Positions 1 to 8,008 of a stretch of DNA of 64,000 nt are shown in pieces. Within the stretch, counting starts at the first letter, position 1; each line of letters begins with the position of its first letter. The notes below the pieces were generated by a model. That model searched no databases, was not told where the DNA came from, and saw nothing but the letters and a program-made list of their open reading frames with translations. Source of the DNA: Nesterenkonia muleiensis (lineage in GTDB: Bacteria; Actinomycetota; Actinomycetes; Actinomycetales; Micrococcaceae); the NCBI RefSeq assembly GCF_003600155.1, contig NZ_QWLD01000012.1, positions 1 to 64,000 of the forward strand, in the 5' to 3' direction. Both the position numbers and the translations under genes were made by a program.

Positions 1-86
1 TACCTCCCCACCCCGGTCAGAGAACCACCCCACCACCACCAGCACTACGGACCAGCAGCCTGAAAGCTCCGGCAGACCCTCGCTGT

Positions 87-1445
87 CTAGCCGACAACCA
101 AACGGTGGGCTGGATGATCCGCCGCCAGACGGGGGCCAGCACCCAACAGGGACTCCCGCAGAGTCACCGGGGTTTGCGGACGCTCGGGAAGCAGACCACG
201 GCGACCCAGCTCCGGAGTGATGTAATGCTCGAAACGCTCGAAATCGGCCGGACGCACTGCCGCTGAGACGTTGAACCCATCCACACCGGAGATTTCCTGG
301 TAGCGGACAAGCTCGTCGACCACCTGGACGGGGTCGCCGACGATGGTGGGACCGCGCCCGCCGATGGAGATGAACTCAGCGACATCGCGCACTGTCCATT
401 TCTTGCTGGGATCCTTGGTGAAGATTGCCAGGGCCGACTGGTTGGCCTCAGTCTGCACATCGGCCACATAGGCGTCCTCATCCAGTCCGGAGAGGTCCAC
501 ACCGGTCCAACCGCCGAACAGGGTCAGCGCCGCTTCGGTGTCCACGTATTGCCTGTAGCCCTGGAGGCGGGCCTGCGCCTCCTGCTCCGTTTCGCCCACG
601 ATGATCGTGACCATGGCGGAGAACTTCACCGAATAAGGGTCCCGGCCGGCCTCGGCGAGCGCGGCCCTGGTGGAGGCTACCTGATCGGCCAGCTTATCCG
701 GCTTGGCGTTGATCACGAAGATCGCCTCCCCATGGTCGACGGCGAACTTCTGCCCGCGCGCCGAAGAGCCGGCCTGGAACAGCAGCGGAGTGCGCTGCGG
801 CCCAGGGTGGGTGAGCATCTCACCGGGCACGGAGAACCACTTGCCGTGATGCTCAATGCCGCGAACCCTCTCTGGATCCACGAACACCCCGGTTTCCCGG
901 TCGGCAACGACTGCCTGGTCATCCACCGAATGCTCGAAGAGCTTGTACATGACCTCCAAGAACTCATCGGCCCGGTCATAGCGCTCATCATGAGGGATCT
1001 GCCCGGCAAGCCCCAGGTTGCGCGCTGCAGAGTCCTGGTAACTGGTGACAATGTTCCAAGCGATCCGGCCCTTGGTGAGATGATCCAGTGTCGCAAAACG
1101 CCGGGCCAGCAGGTACGGCTGCTCATAGGTGACCGAAGCGGTGATGCCGAAGCCCAGATGCTCTGTGGCGGCCGCCAGTGCCGGGACCATCACCTGCAGA
1201 TCCAGCAGGGGATACTGCACTCCCCCGCGGGCAGCCGCATGATGGCTGCCGCCGTAGACATCGTAGATGCCCGGGATGTCTGCCAGAAAGAGACTGGTGA
1301 ACCCGGCGCGCTCCAGTGTCTGGGAGAGTCCGGTCCAGTACTCGAGCTGGTCGAACCGGTCGATCTGGGACTCCGGGTGCCGCCACAGCCCGGGGGTCTG
1401 GTGGACCGGCACCAGCATGTCGAAGGCGTTGAAATGCATACTCAC
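87..1445 (-). CDS. LLM-class flavin-dependent monooxygenase (NtaA/DszA/DmoA family)
   Basis: Predicted FMNH2-dependent monooxygenase of the bacterial luciferase-like superfamily, 452 aa, the usual length of the NtaA/SnaA/DszA branch. Family hallmarks are visible: GRIAWNIVTS at about residues 126-135, ERYDRADEF at 154-162 and the phosphate-binding FQAGSSARG at 223-231. Enzymes of this type take FMNH2 from a separate reductase and cleave C-S or C-N bonds in the cytoplasm. It is the last gene of the metNIQ operon, so an organosulfur substrate is likely; the exact substrate cannot be read. The GTG start overlaps the preceding stop by 4 nt (GTGA), implying translational coupling; ATG two codons later is an alternative. 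Confidence 0.85.
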   Translation of the reverse strand: MSMHFNAFDMLVPVHQTPGLWRHPESQIDRFDQLEYWTGLSQTLERAGFTSLFLADIPGIYDVYGGSHHAAARGGVQYPLLDLQVMVPALAAATEHLGFGITASVTYEQPYLLARRFATLDHLTKGRIAWNIVTSYQDSAARNLGLAGQIPHDERYDRADEFLEVMYKLFEHSVDDQAVVADRETGVFVDPERVRGIEHHGKWFSVPGEMLTHPGPQRTPLLFQAGSSARGQKFAVDHGEAIFVINAKPDKLADQVASTRAALAEAGRDPYSVKFSAMVTIIVGETEQEAQARLQGYRQYVDTEAALTLFGGWTGVDLSGLDEDAYVADVQTEANQSALAIFTKDPSKKWTVRDVAEFISIGGRGPTIVGDPVQVVDELVRYQEISGVDGFNVSAAVRPADFERFEHYITPELGRRGLLPERPQTPVTLRESLLGAGPRLAADHPAHRLVVG

Positions 1446-2656
1446 TTCTTCGCCTCGCCGATGGCGTTAAGCCCTTCGGGCAGGGTGCCGTTGATCTCAT
1501 AGTCTCCGATGGCGCGGGCGCGGAAGACAATCGGGTTGTGGGTGGCGATGGTCTGTGCATTGCGCCAGTGCCGGTCCAGCGCCTTGGTGCGCAGAGTCGC
1601 CGAGGCCCCCACCGTCTGGAACAGCTCCTGGGTGACCTGCAGGACCAGGTCAGGCACAGTGATCTGGGCTTTCTCCACCGCAATTTCTGAGGCGTAGATT
1701 CCCTCCCCTGTTGCCTCCAACGCCTGATCATGAATCCTGGCAACCTCCAAGACCGCCGACTCAGCCACGAAAGTCTTCGAGGACATGCGGCCGATGATCT
1801 GTTGGATCAGCGGATCCTGCTTGAACGCCGCGCCGGAGGCGGAGGTGTTGAAAGTGCGGGTGCGCTTGGCCAAGGTAGCCGAAGCATCGCGCACCGCAGC
1901 CTTGGCAATGCCCACCTGGGCCGCCAGCAGGTAAAGCTGGAAGAAGGCCGCCTCATGGACCGCCTCATGGGAGCCGGCCACACGGTCGAAGACTGAGATT
2001 TCATCCACCGCAACATCATTGAACTCGGTGGTTCCGGTTCCGGTCAGTTTCTGACCGAATCCATCCCAATCGTCGTGGACGGTCACACCACTCCCGTCGG
2101 TGGGCACCACGGCAAAGCAGCGGCCGTCCTCACCCTTGATCGAAGCGGAGGCTCGAGTGTAATCGGAGAAGATAGTGCCGGTGGAGTAAAACTTCTCTCC
2201 GTTGAGCAGCCACTTGCCAGCATCATTCCGGTGCAGCACAGTATTGAGCGTGCCAAGGGCGTTACCCCCCTTCTCGGTTGACGCGTTGCCGACTGTCTTA
2301 CCTTCCAGCACCTTGGCATACCAGTACTTCTTCTGCTCGTCGGATTTGAAAGCAAGCGCATCGACGAACCCAAAGTGTCCCCGGTAGAGGTGGGCAATGT
2401 TGGAGTCCGCTTCAGCCAGCCGGATCACTTCCTTGACGAGATCCTCCACTGTGCCGCCCGGACCACCGTATTCCCGAGGAACTCTGATGGCGCCGAAACG
2501 AGCCTCATCCAGCCATGCGATCTGTTCGAAGGGTAACGTCCTCGTCAGATCGCGCTCCACTGAGCCTTGGGCAATCCTATCGATCAGCTCCTGCGGCAGG
2601 GCTGTGGCGCTCACGGGTTCATGAGCTGTGATAGCAGGTTCAGCAGCGGTGCTCAT
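1442..2656 (-). CDS. Acyl-CoA-dehydrogenase-like flavin monooxygenase (SfnB/DszC type)
   Basis: 404 aa protein with the acyl-CoA dehydrogenase fold (N-terminal helical, central beta, C-terminal helical domains). In sulfur loci such proteins (DszC, SfnB) use reduced flavin to oxygenate sulfur compounds rather than dehydrogenate CoA esters. The C-terminal half carries the ...FQTVGASATLR... type segment seen in SfnB-like proteins. The ORF is open further upstream, but ATG 2656 is preceded by GAAGGAAT and begins the conserved part, so the longer N-terminus is rejected. It sits between a nitroreductase and an LLM monooxygenase in the SAM-riboswitch-led operon, which supports a sulfur-scavenging role. 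The substrate is inferred only by context. Confidence 0.8.
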   Translation of the reverse strand: MSTAAEPAITAHEPVSATALPQELIDRIAQGSVERDLTRTLPFEQIAWLDEARFGAIRVPREYGGPGGTVEDLVKEVIRLAEADSNIAHLYRGHFGFVDALAFKSDEQKKYWYAKVLEGKTVGNASTEKGGNALGTLNTVLHRNDAGKWLLNGEKFYSTGTIFSDYTRASASIKGEDGRCFAVVPTDGSGVTVHDDWDGFGQKLTGTGTTEFNDVAVDEISVFDRVAGSHEAVHEAAFFQLYLLAAQVGIAKAAVRDASATLAKRTRTFNTSASGAAFKQDPLIQQIIGRMSSKTFVAESAVLEVARIHDQALEATGEGIYASEIAVEKAQITVPDLVLQVTQELFQTVGASATLRTKALDRHWRNAQTIATHNPIVFRARAIGDYEINGTLPEGLNAIGEAKK

Positions 2657-2709
2657 CAATATTCCTTCGTGTATCTGGGCATTGGGCAATGTGGGCAGGA
2701 GAGATGACG

Positions 2710-3537
2710 CTATTTGAGTCCAAGTCCGGCATCCCGGTAGTAACCGCTCTGTAGGTGGCGGCGGGTGGCGGTGGCTGTGCTCTGGCTCAGGCGCTCCACG
2801 GTGCGGGCGGCCCACCGGGGATCAAGCCCGTAGCTGCGGTAGTAGTCGCCAATGACCTCCTCGTAATCATCGAGCTCAGCAGCGGTATTTTTGCTGTTGT
2901 ACTTCTCGTGGTGCAGAACCGCCTCCTGCCGGAGGCGCGGTTTAGTCGACGCAGGCTCCTCGGGGTCAGGATGACCTAGGGCCATGCCGAGGAAAGGGAT
3001 CACATCCACAGGTAGCTCCAACAGCTCGGCGACGCGGTGTACGTCATTGCGCAAAGAGCCCAACAGTACAGTGCCTAAGCCCATAGACTCCGCGGCGGTC
3101 GCCGCATTCTGGGCGGCGATTCCAGCGTCAGTGGCACCGATCAGCAGCGCATCAAGATAGTCCAAGCCGCCCAGCGGCACCTGTGCCCGGCCAGCGATAG
3201 TATGGACTCTGCGGAAGTCAATCAGCCAGACCAGGACCACCGGCGCCTGCACAATGTGCTTCTGCTTGGGTCCGCCCACCTCGAACAGCGCCTGTTTGGT
3301 GTCCTGGGAACGCACAGCGACGACGCTGATGATCTGATGGTTCGAGGACGTCGGACCGGACTGGGCTGCCGCTATAAGTGTGCGGATGGTCTCATCGTGG
3401 ATGTCGACATCCAGGAATCGACGCACAGAACGGTGTGCCAGGAGCAGGTCAAGAGTCTCGTTCCACTCTGGGGGCGCCCAGGAAACCTCGTGACCGTAAC
3501 GCGCCTGCAGACGAAGCCGGGAGTCTTGCAGAGACAT
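2710..3537 (-). CDS. Nitroreductase-family NAD(P)H-dependent flavin oxidoreductase
   Basis: 275 aa nitroreductase-fold FMN protein related to NfsA/FRP-type enzymes. The FMN-phosphate motif HRSVRRF lies at about residues 35-41, the QSGPTSSN segment follows, and a typical GLGTVLLGSLRN segment is in the middle. Such proteins pass electrons from NAD(P)H to FMN or nitro/quinone substrates; here it could feed FMNH2 to the monooxygenases of the same operon. Start chosen at ATG 3537 (AAGGAG upstream, 16 nt after the previous stop); an ATG at 3582 would overlap the upstream gene by 29 nt and is possible. FMN reductase activity is an inference from family and neighbours. Confidence 0.78.
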   Translation of the reverse strand: MSLQDSRLRLQARYGHEVSWAPPEWNETLDLLLAHRSVRRFLDVDIHDETIRTLIAAAQSGPTSSNHQIISVVAVRSQDTKQALFEVGGPKQKHIVQAPVVLVWLIDFRRVHTIAGRAQVPLGGLDYLDALLIGATDAGIAAQNAATAAESMGLGTVLLGSLRNDVHRVAELLELPVDVIPFLGMALGHPDPEEPASTKPRLRQEAVLHHEKYNSKNTAAELDDYEEVIGDYYRSYGLDPRWAARTVERLSQSTATATRRHLQSGYYRDAGLGLK

Positions 3538-3553
3538 GGAGGCGGGATTCTCC

Positions 3554-5017
3554 TTATTCTTGTGTGGCAGCTGGGAGGTCATAACTGATCAAGAACTCCT
3601 CCAGGTCGGAGAGGAGCTCCTCGTAGCCGAAATGGTTGTAGGTGTAGGCGCTTTTCACCAGGGCAGACGATCCGGCGTAGAAGATTTCATACTGCTGATG
3701 CCGACCACCGAACTCTGACCCGATGACGTCCCAGGCCAGGCGGAAGAGCTTGATCCGTTCCTTGCTCTCCACGTTGCGTGAGCGGATGTAACGCTCCACG
3801 TCCGGGCGGGTCACCGAGCTGACCATATCTGCGACGCTGGAGGGCAGCTGCATGACCCCGCCGCTGGCGATCTCGCGCAGCAGCTGAATGACGCGTGGGT
3901 ACGTCTCACCCTGCAGACCCATGGCACCGTATATGTACTTGCGCGCGGGCACGTAGGTGCCGTGTTCATCGGGGCCGGCCTCAGCCTGGGCTGCCAGCAC
4001 AGCGGCCTCCACGGAAGTCACCAAGGCAGCCAGCTCGCCGAGCTTCTCCACCGTTCCGGGAGCTTGATCGGTTTCATTCACCTGAGTGATTCTCCGAGCC
4101 ACCGAAGCGATGAACTTCAGCTTCTCCACGAAACGAATCTGCGCCTGCCAGTTCATCAGCGGGTGCGCAGGTGTCCTGAAGAAGGGCTCCCGAACGCGCT
4201 CCACATCACGGTCCACAAACACCCGATCCCAAGGCACCAGAACGTCGTCGAAGACCACGAACCCATCCGGTTCGTCATAGCGTGAGGTCAGCGGGTAATC
4301 GAATTCACTGGTTGCACCGATCGCATAGGGCCGGCGCGATATGAGCTTCAGGCCTGGAGTGCCCAGAGGGATCGCAAAGCTTATCGCGAAGTCTGAGTCC
4401 TCTGGCTTCAGCGGCTTCAAGCAGGTCACGAAGAGTTCATCGGCGATTGCCCCACTGGTGGCCAGCATCTGCGAACCCCGAACGATCAGTCCCTCCTCTG
4501 TTTCCCGAACCACGCCGACCTGAATAAAGTCATCCCCCCACTGTGAGGCGGTAGAGGCCCGGGAGTACTGGGGCGGGATGATCGCATAAGAGACGAAAAG
4601 GCTGTTCCGAGCGATGTGCTCATAGAAGTTCCGAACGTTCTGTGAGAACTTCTTCTTCGGGGTGTCAAAGACCTCCGCGTTGGCGGCGAACCCGGCGAAA
4701 GCAGAGGCTAGATGGTCCGGACTGCGGCCGAGCCAGCCATGTGTCCGTTTGGCCCATGCAGCGATCGCGCGGCGGCGGGCATGCAGGTCTTCTGAGGACC
4801 TGGGGATGCTATACACCACGTTGATGGTGCTCCCCAACTCCTCAGCGTGGCTCTGCATGCCGTTGGCGGGGTCGGCGGCAAAGTCGAAAAGCTGCCCAAC
4901 CGTCCCGGCGACGGAGGAAAAAGCAGGGTGTTCTGCGACATTGCCGACGACTTCACCGTCCACAAACACGGTACGGCCGTCATCGAGGCTCTTCAGGTAT
5001 TCGGCACCGGTACGCAT
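3554..5017 (-). CDS. HpaB-family flavin-dependent oxygenase (4-hydroxyphenylacetate 3-hydroxylase type)
   Basis: 487 aa protein with the full HpaB layout: N-terminal domain beginning with the common RTGAEYLKSL opening, a mid-barrel with RGSQMLATSGAIADELF, and a C-terminal helical bundle ending near ...EELLSDLEEFL. These oxygenases use FADH2 from a reductase to hydroxylate phenols or cleave halogenated/thio aromatics. Presence in a metNIQ-led, SAM-controlled operon is unusual and suggests it attacks a sulfur-bearing aromatic, which is inference. ATG 5017 shares a base with the metQ stop (TGATG), so it is translationally coupled. Confidence 0.82.
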   Translation of the reverse strand: MRTGAEYLKSLDDGRTVFVDGEVVGNVAEHPAFSSVAGTVGQLFDFAADPANGMQSHAEELGSTINVVYSIPRSSEDLHARRRAIAAWAKRTHGWLGRSPDHLASAFAGFAANAEVFDTPKKKFSQNVRNFYEHIARNSLFVSYAIIPPQYSRASTASQWGDDFIQVGVVRETEEGLIVRGSQMLATSGAIADELFVTCLKPLKPEDSDFAISFAIPLGTPGLKLISRRPYAIGATSEFDYPLTSRYDEPDGFVVFDDVLVPWDRVFVDRDVERVREPFFRTPAHPLMNWQAQIRFVEKLKFIASVARRITQVNETDQAPGTVEKLGELAALVTSVEAAVLAAQAEAGPDEHGTYVPARKYIYGAMGLQGETYPRVIQLLREIASGGVMQLPSSVADMVSSVTRPDVERYIRSRNVESKERIKLFRLAWDVIGSEFGGRHQQYEIFYAGSSALVKSAYTYNHFGYEELLSDLEEFLISYDLPAATQE

Positions 5018-5901
5018 CAATCTGTGGCGAACCCTTCGGAGGTGACGTCTTCCCAGGCCCCATCAATGTCGACGTCGAAAGATGTCTCCATCACACCACC
5101 CAGGTAATCGTCATACCACTCCTGCACCTCAGGCGACTGGTATGCACGCTCCAGAGCCTCTGCCTTATCGGTTCCGCGGAACTCGGCCGGTGCGGCCACG
5201 ACGATGGTGATGGGCAGTGCGAGCTCGTCCTCCTCCAGCACCAGCGCGGAGTTGATGTCAATGTCGTTCTCGGCGGCCAGGCGGACCAGCAGCCAGCCAG
5301 CATCAACGCTGCTCATGCTTTGCGGAATCTGCTGAGCCTCCATCTCCACGAAGCTGAAGTTCTGCGGGTTCTCCGTGATGCTGTCCTGAGAGAGCTGGGT
5401 ATACGGCACCTCAGGGTCGATCTCGATCAACCCTTCATTGGCCAGCAGGCGAATGCCCCGCCAGTTGTTGCCCGGATCCACCGGCAGAGCGATCTCCGCA
5501 CCGTCCGGCAGCTCGTCTAAGGAGTCATACTCGGCGCTGAAGATGCCGGAGGGTGCCACGTGGACAGCGAACATCGGCTCCAGATCGAGGTCGTTGTCTT
5601 GATTGAACTGATTGAGATAGACCAAGTGCTGGAAGTAGTTGGCATCAAATTCGCCGTCAGAGACCGCGTGGTTCGGGCGTACCCAGTCATCCACATAGGT
5701 GGCTTCGACGTTCCACCCCTCCTCCTCCAGCAATTCTTGGACGATCTCGGTGGGGTCCTGGAAAGCTGCAGACTCTGTGACGATCAGGGTAATGGTGTCA
5801 TCGTCGCTGTCTCCTCCGCCTACCAGTCCGCAGGCAGTCAGTGCCAGAGCAGAGGCGGAAAGGATGGCGGTACTGGCAAGGAGCCGACGTCGTGCATTCA
5901 T
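5017..5901 (-). CDS. metQ: Methionine ABC transporter substrate-binding lipoprotein MetQ (NlpA family)
   Basis: 294 aa periplasmic-type binding lipoprotein. A signal peptide with Arg-rich start is followed by lipobox LTAC with the modified Cys at residue 24 and an acidic linker, then the NlpA-family body (residues about 36-290) with the DANYFQHLVYLNQFN signature. It captures methionine or a related thioether outside the membrane and delivers it to MetI/MetN, which lie just upstream in the operon (102 nt after metI). RBS GAAAGAG precedes the ATG. The very acidic surface suggests a salt-tolerant host. Substrate assignment follows the family; a methionine-related organosulfur ligand is possible given the downstream monooxygenases. 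Confidence 0.9.
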   Translation of the reverse strand: MNARRRLLASTAILSASALALTACGLVGGGDSDDDTITLIVTESAAFQDPTEIVQELLEEEGWNVEATYVDDWVRPNHAVSDGEFDANYFQHLVYLNQFNQDNDLDLEPMFAVHVAPSGIFSAEYDSLDELPDGAEIALPVDPGNNWRGIRLLANEGLIEIDPEVPYTQLSQDSITENPQNFSFVEMEAQQIPQSMSSVDAGWLLVRLAAENDIDINSALVLEEDELALPITIVVAAPAEFRGTDKAEALERAYQSPEVQEWYDDYLGGVMETSFDVDIDGAWEDVTSEGFATD

Positions 5902-6003
5902 ATGAGCGCTCTTTCATGAGGGTGCGAGTGTGATGTTTTCTGCATGCAAGGCAGCCCCGTAGCTGCCTGTGCTCAGCGGTAGGCCGCCGAAACTTCAAGG
6001 GGT

Positions 6004-6672
6004 CTAAGCCGTGACGCGCTTGTCCGTGAAACGGGAGGCCCTCGTGCCGCCCCACTGGACCGCAGTCACCAGCAAGATCATGACCAGGATGGATGCCAGC
6101 ATCACCGGCGTCTCATACCGGTAGTAGCCGTAACGGATGGCGAATTCGCCGATGCCCCCGCCGCCGACGATACCGACCATGGCCGAGTAGGAGATAAAGC
6201 TCACCGTGGTGATGGTGACAGAACCGATGATCGCTGGCCTGGCGTCCACCAGCAACACATTGCGGATGATCTGCCCCCTGGTAGCGCCCATCGCCCTCGA
6301 GGCCTCGACCGCGCCGGTACCCAGCTGGGTGATGTTCTGCTCTACCAGGCGGGCAAAATAAGGGATCGCATTGACTGTCAGCGGCACGATCGCAGCAGCG
6401 GTGCCGACCGTGGTGCCGACCACAAACTGGGTGAATGGAAGGATGGCGATCAGCAGAATCAGGAACGGGAAGGATCGAATCATATTGACGATCCCAGAAA
6501 CCACCGCATGACTCTTCGGCGTCGGCCTAATGCCCCCGGGAGCGTGTGTGAAGAGCCAAATACCGATCGGTGTGCCGATGAGCACGGCCAGAGGAATGGA
6601 CACGCCGACCATTGCCAAAGTCTCCACCAGGGCCTGCACCATGTCGGGGAAGCGTTGGACCACCAGTTCCAT
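6004..6672 (-). CDS. metI: Methionine ABC transporter permease MetI
   Basis: 222 aa inner-membrane permease with about five hydrophobic segments and the binding-protein-dependent transport loop (EASRAMGATRGQIIRNVLL) contacting the ATPase. This length and the ending ...RYGYYRYETPVML are typical of MetI. Its ATG shares one base with the metN stop (TGATG), so the two are coupled; metQ follows. Expression depends on the S-box riboswitch upstream of metN. Confidence 0.9.
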   Translation of the reverse strand: MELVVQRFPDMVQALVETLAMVGVSIPLAVLIGTPIGIWLFTHAPGGIRPTPKSHAVVSGIVNMIRSFPFLILLIAILPFTQFVVGTTVGTAAAIVPLTVNAIPYFARLVEQNITQLGTGAVEASRAMGATRGQIIRNVLLVDARPAIIGSVTITTVSFISYSAMVGIVGGGGIGEFAIRYGYYRYETPVMLASILVMILLVTAVQWGGTRASRFTDKRVTA

Positions 6673-7580
6673 CAGCGCACACCGCCTTCCACTGCGGCGA
6701 AGATCTTTGACTCCCGGTGCTCCGTCCCACTGTGGTGGGGAGGCTGAGTGTGGTCGTCATAGTTCTCCACGCCTTCGGCGGCGACGACGAAAGCCTCCTC
6801 CGGGACCGGGGCGCCCTGGCGCTGGACGCTGATCCCGTCGGAGACCAGGTACCGGCCGATCGAGGTGCCGGGGGTGAATCCTTCCCTGCGCAGATCTGTG
6901 GCCGGGAACTTCTCCACCACCTGGCCGTTCTCCATCACCGCCACATGGTCGGCCAGTGCTTTGATGACCTCCATCTCGTGGGTGACGATCACCACGGTGA
7001 TGCCGAACTCGCGGTTGATATCGGCCAGGTACTGCAGCACGGTGGCGGTGGTGAAGGGGTCCAGGGCTGAGGTGGGCTCATCGCAGAGCAGCACTTCGGG
7101 CTTGGTGGCCAGTGCCCGGGCGATGGCCACCCGCTGCTTCTGGCCGCCGGAGAGCTGGGCCGGGTAGTTTTTGGTCTTGTCGGTGATGTCGACGATCTCA
7201 AGTGCTTCGGCGGCGCGGCGGCGTCGTTCTGCTTTGTCCTTGACCCCGGAGAACTTCAGCGACAGTTCGACGTTTTGCAGCACGGTGAGGTTGTTGACCA
7301 GGTTGAAGCCCTGGAAGATCATGCCGATCTGGTGGCGGGCCTGGCGCAGCCGCTCCTGGTTCAGGCCGGTCAGTTCGGTCTCGCCGACCCAGACCTCCCC
7401 TGAGGTGGGCCGCTCCAGCAGGTTGATGTTGCGCAGCAGGGTGGATTTTCCGGCCCCGGAGAAGCCGATGATGCCCTGGATGGACCCGCGCGGGATGTCC
7501 AAGGACACCTCATTGACCGCAGTGATCGGTTCCTTGCCGCGGGCAGCGAAGGTGGTGGACACACGTCGGAGTGAAATCAT
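6672..7580 (-). CDS. metN: Methionine ABC transporter ATP-binding protein MetN
   Basis: 302 aa ATPase energising MetIQ. Walker A GFSGAGKST (about residues 39-47), signature LSGGQKQR and Walker B VLLCDEPTSALD are intact. The C-terminus is short and does not show the usual NIL regulatory domain, ending in a His/Glu-rich tail, so transinhibition by methionine may be missing. The ORF is open upstream, but those codons lie inside the riboswitch; ATG 7580 with GGAGAAGG in front and ISLRRV following is the true start. First gene of the seven-gene operon running down to position 87. Confidence 0.88.
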   Translation of the reverse strand: MISLRRVSTTFAARGKEPITAVNEVSLDIPRGSIQGIIGFSGAGKSTLLRNINLLERPTSGEVWVGETELTGLNQERLRQARHQIGMIFQGFNLVNNLTVLQNVELSLKFSGVKDKAERRRRAAEALEIVDITDKTKNYPAQLSGGQKQRVAIARALATKPEVLLCDEPTSALDPFTTATVLQYLADINREFGITVVIVTHEMEVIKALADHVAVMENGQVVEKFPATDLRREGFTPGTSIGRYLVSDGISVQRQGAPVPEEAFVVAAEGVENYDDHTQPPHHSGTEHRESKIFAAVEGGVR

Positions 7581-7590
7581 GGGGCCTTCT

Positions 7591-7676
7591 CCATCGGTAC
7601 TGGCGTTAGCACCTTGTCCTTCTCGGACTGGTTGCTGCGACGTCATCGGGCCAGATCCCTCAGTCGCTCTGGATGG
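7591..7676 (-). promoter_or_regulatory. S-box (SAM-I type) riboswitch upstream of metN
   Basis: On the minus strand the SAM-I core is readable: GAGGGATCTGGCCCGA, then GCAGCAACC, then GGTGCTAACGCCAG, closed by a P1 helix of CCATC (7676-7672) with GATGG (7595-7591). Only 10 nt separate P1 from the ATG, and the GGAGAAGG ribosome site starts in the 3' strand of P1, so SAM binding should hide the ribosome site. There is no room for an intrinsic terminator. Confidence 0.85.
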
Positions 7677-7694
7677 TTGGTATTGCGAGACCTT

Positions 7695-7725
7695 ACTCTA
7701 CGCTGTGAACATATCCAGTCGTCAA
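7695..7725 (-). promoter_or_regulatory. Predicted promoter of the metNIQ operon
   Basis: Minus-strand -35 TTGACG (7725-7720), 19-nt spacer and -10 TAGAGT (7700-7695). The spacer holds GGATATGTTC (7716-7707), a block repeated at the same place in the ssu and sfn promoters. A transcript would begin about 10 nt before the riboswitch. Confidence 0.6.
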
Positions 7726-7844
7726 ACTGAGTTCACAAATCGTCACGCCCCCAGCAGTGCGAACAGCACCACGGCGACTCCGTCTCGCCTCCGGTAGGCC
7801 TGCTGCCCGGTGTTGATCGCCGGTATTTCACACTTTCACATCTA

Positions 7845-7901
7845 CCGTATGAACACTACGAACTCTACCGTTTGAACACCATCTAGTCGCCCGTTCGAAC
7901 A
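7845..7901. repeat. Three 11-bp iterons at exact 23-bp spacing
   Basis: CCGTATGAACA (7845), CCGTTTGAACA (7868) and CCGTTCGAACA (7891) recur every 23 bp, about two helical turns. They lie between the divergent met operon and the pRiA4b-like gene. Such phasing suits cooperative binding of a regulator; the protein is unknown. Nothing else gene-like was seen in 7730-8008. Confidence 0.5.
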
Positions 7902-8008
7902 TAGAATCCGGGCTATCCACTGACGGGACATAAAGGGCGCTCTGAGCGCAGGTGCCCTGCAGAGCACCGAGAAGCGGTGAGCGCCGGAAGCCTGCCATGC
8001 TGTCAGGT

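Noticed and set aside
549-1502. 317-codon plus-strand frame opposite the first LLM gene
   Set aside because: It is the mirror frame of a clear LLM monooxygenase and its translation shows no family features.
7580-7646. Longer N-terminus for metN
   Set aside because: These codons lie in the S-box aptamer; the ribosome site and conserved start are at 7580.
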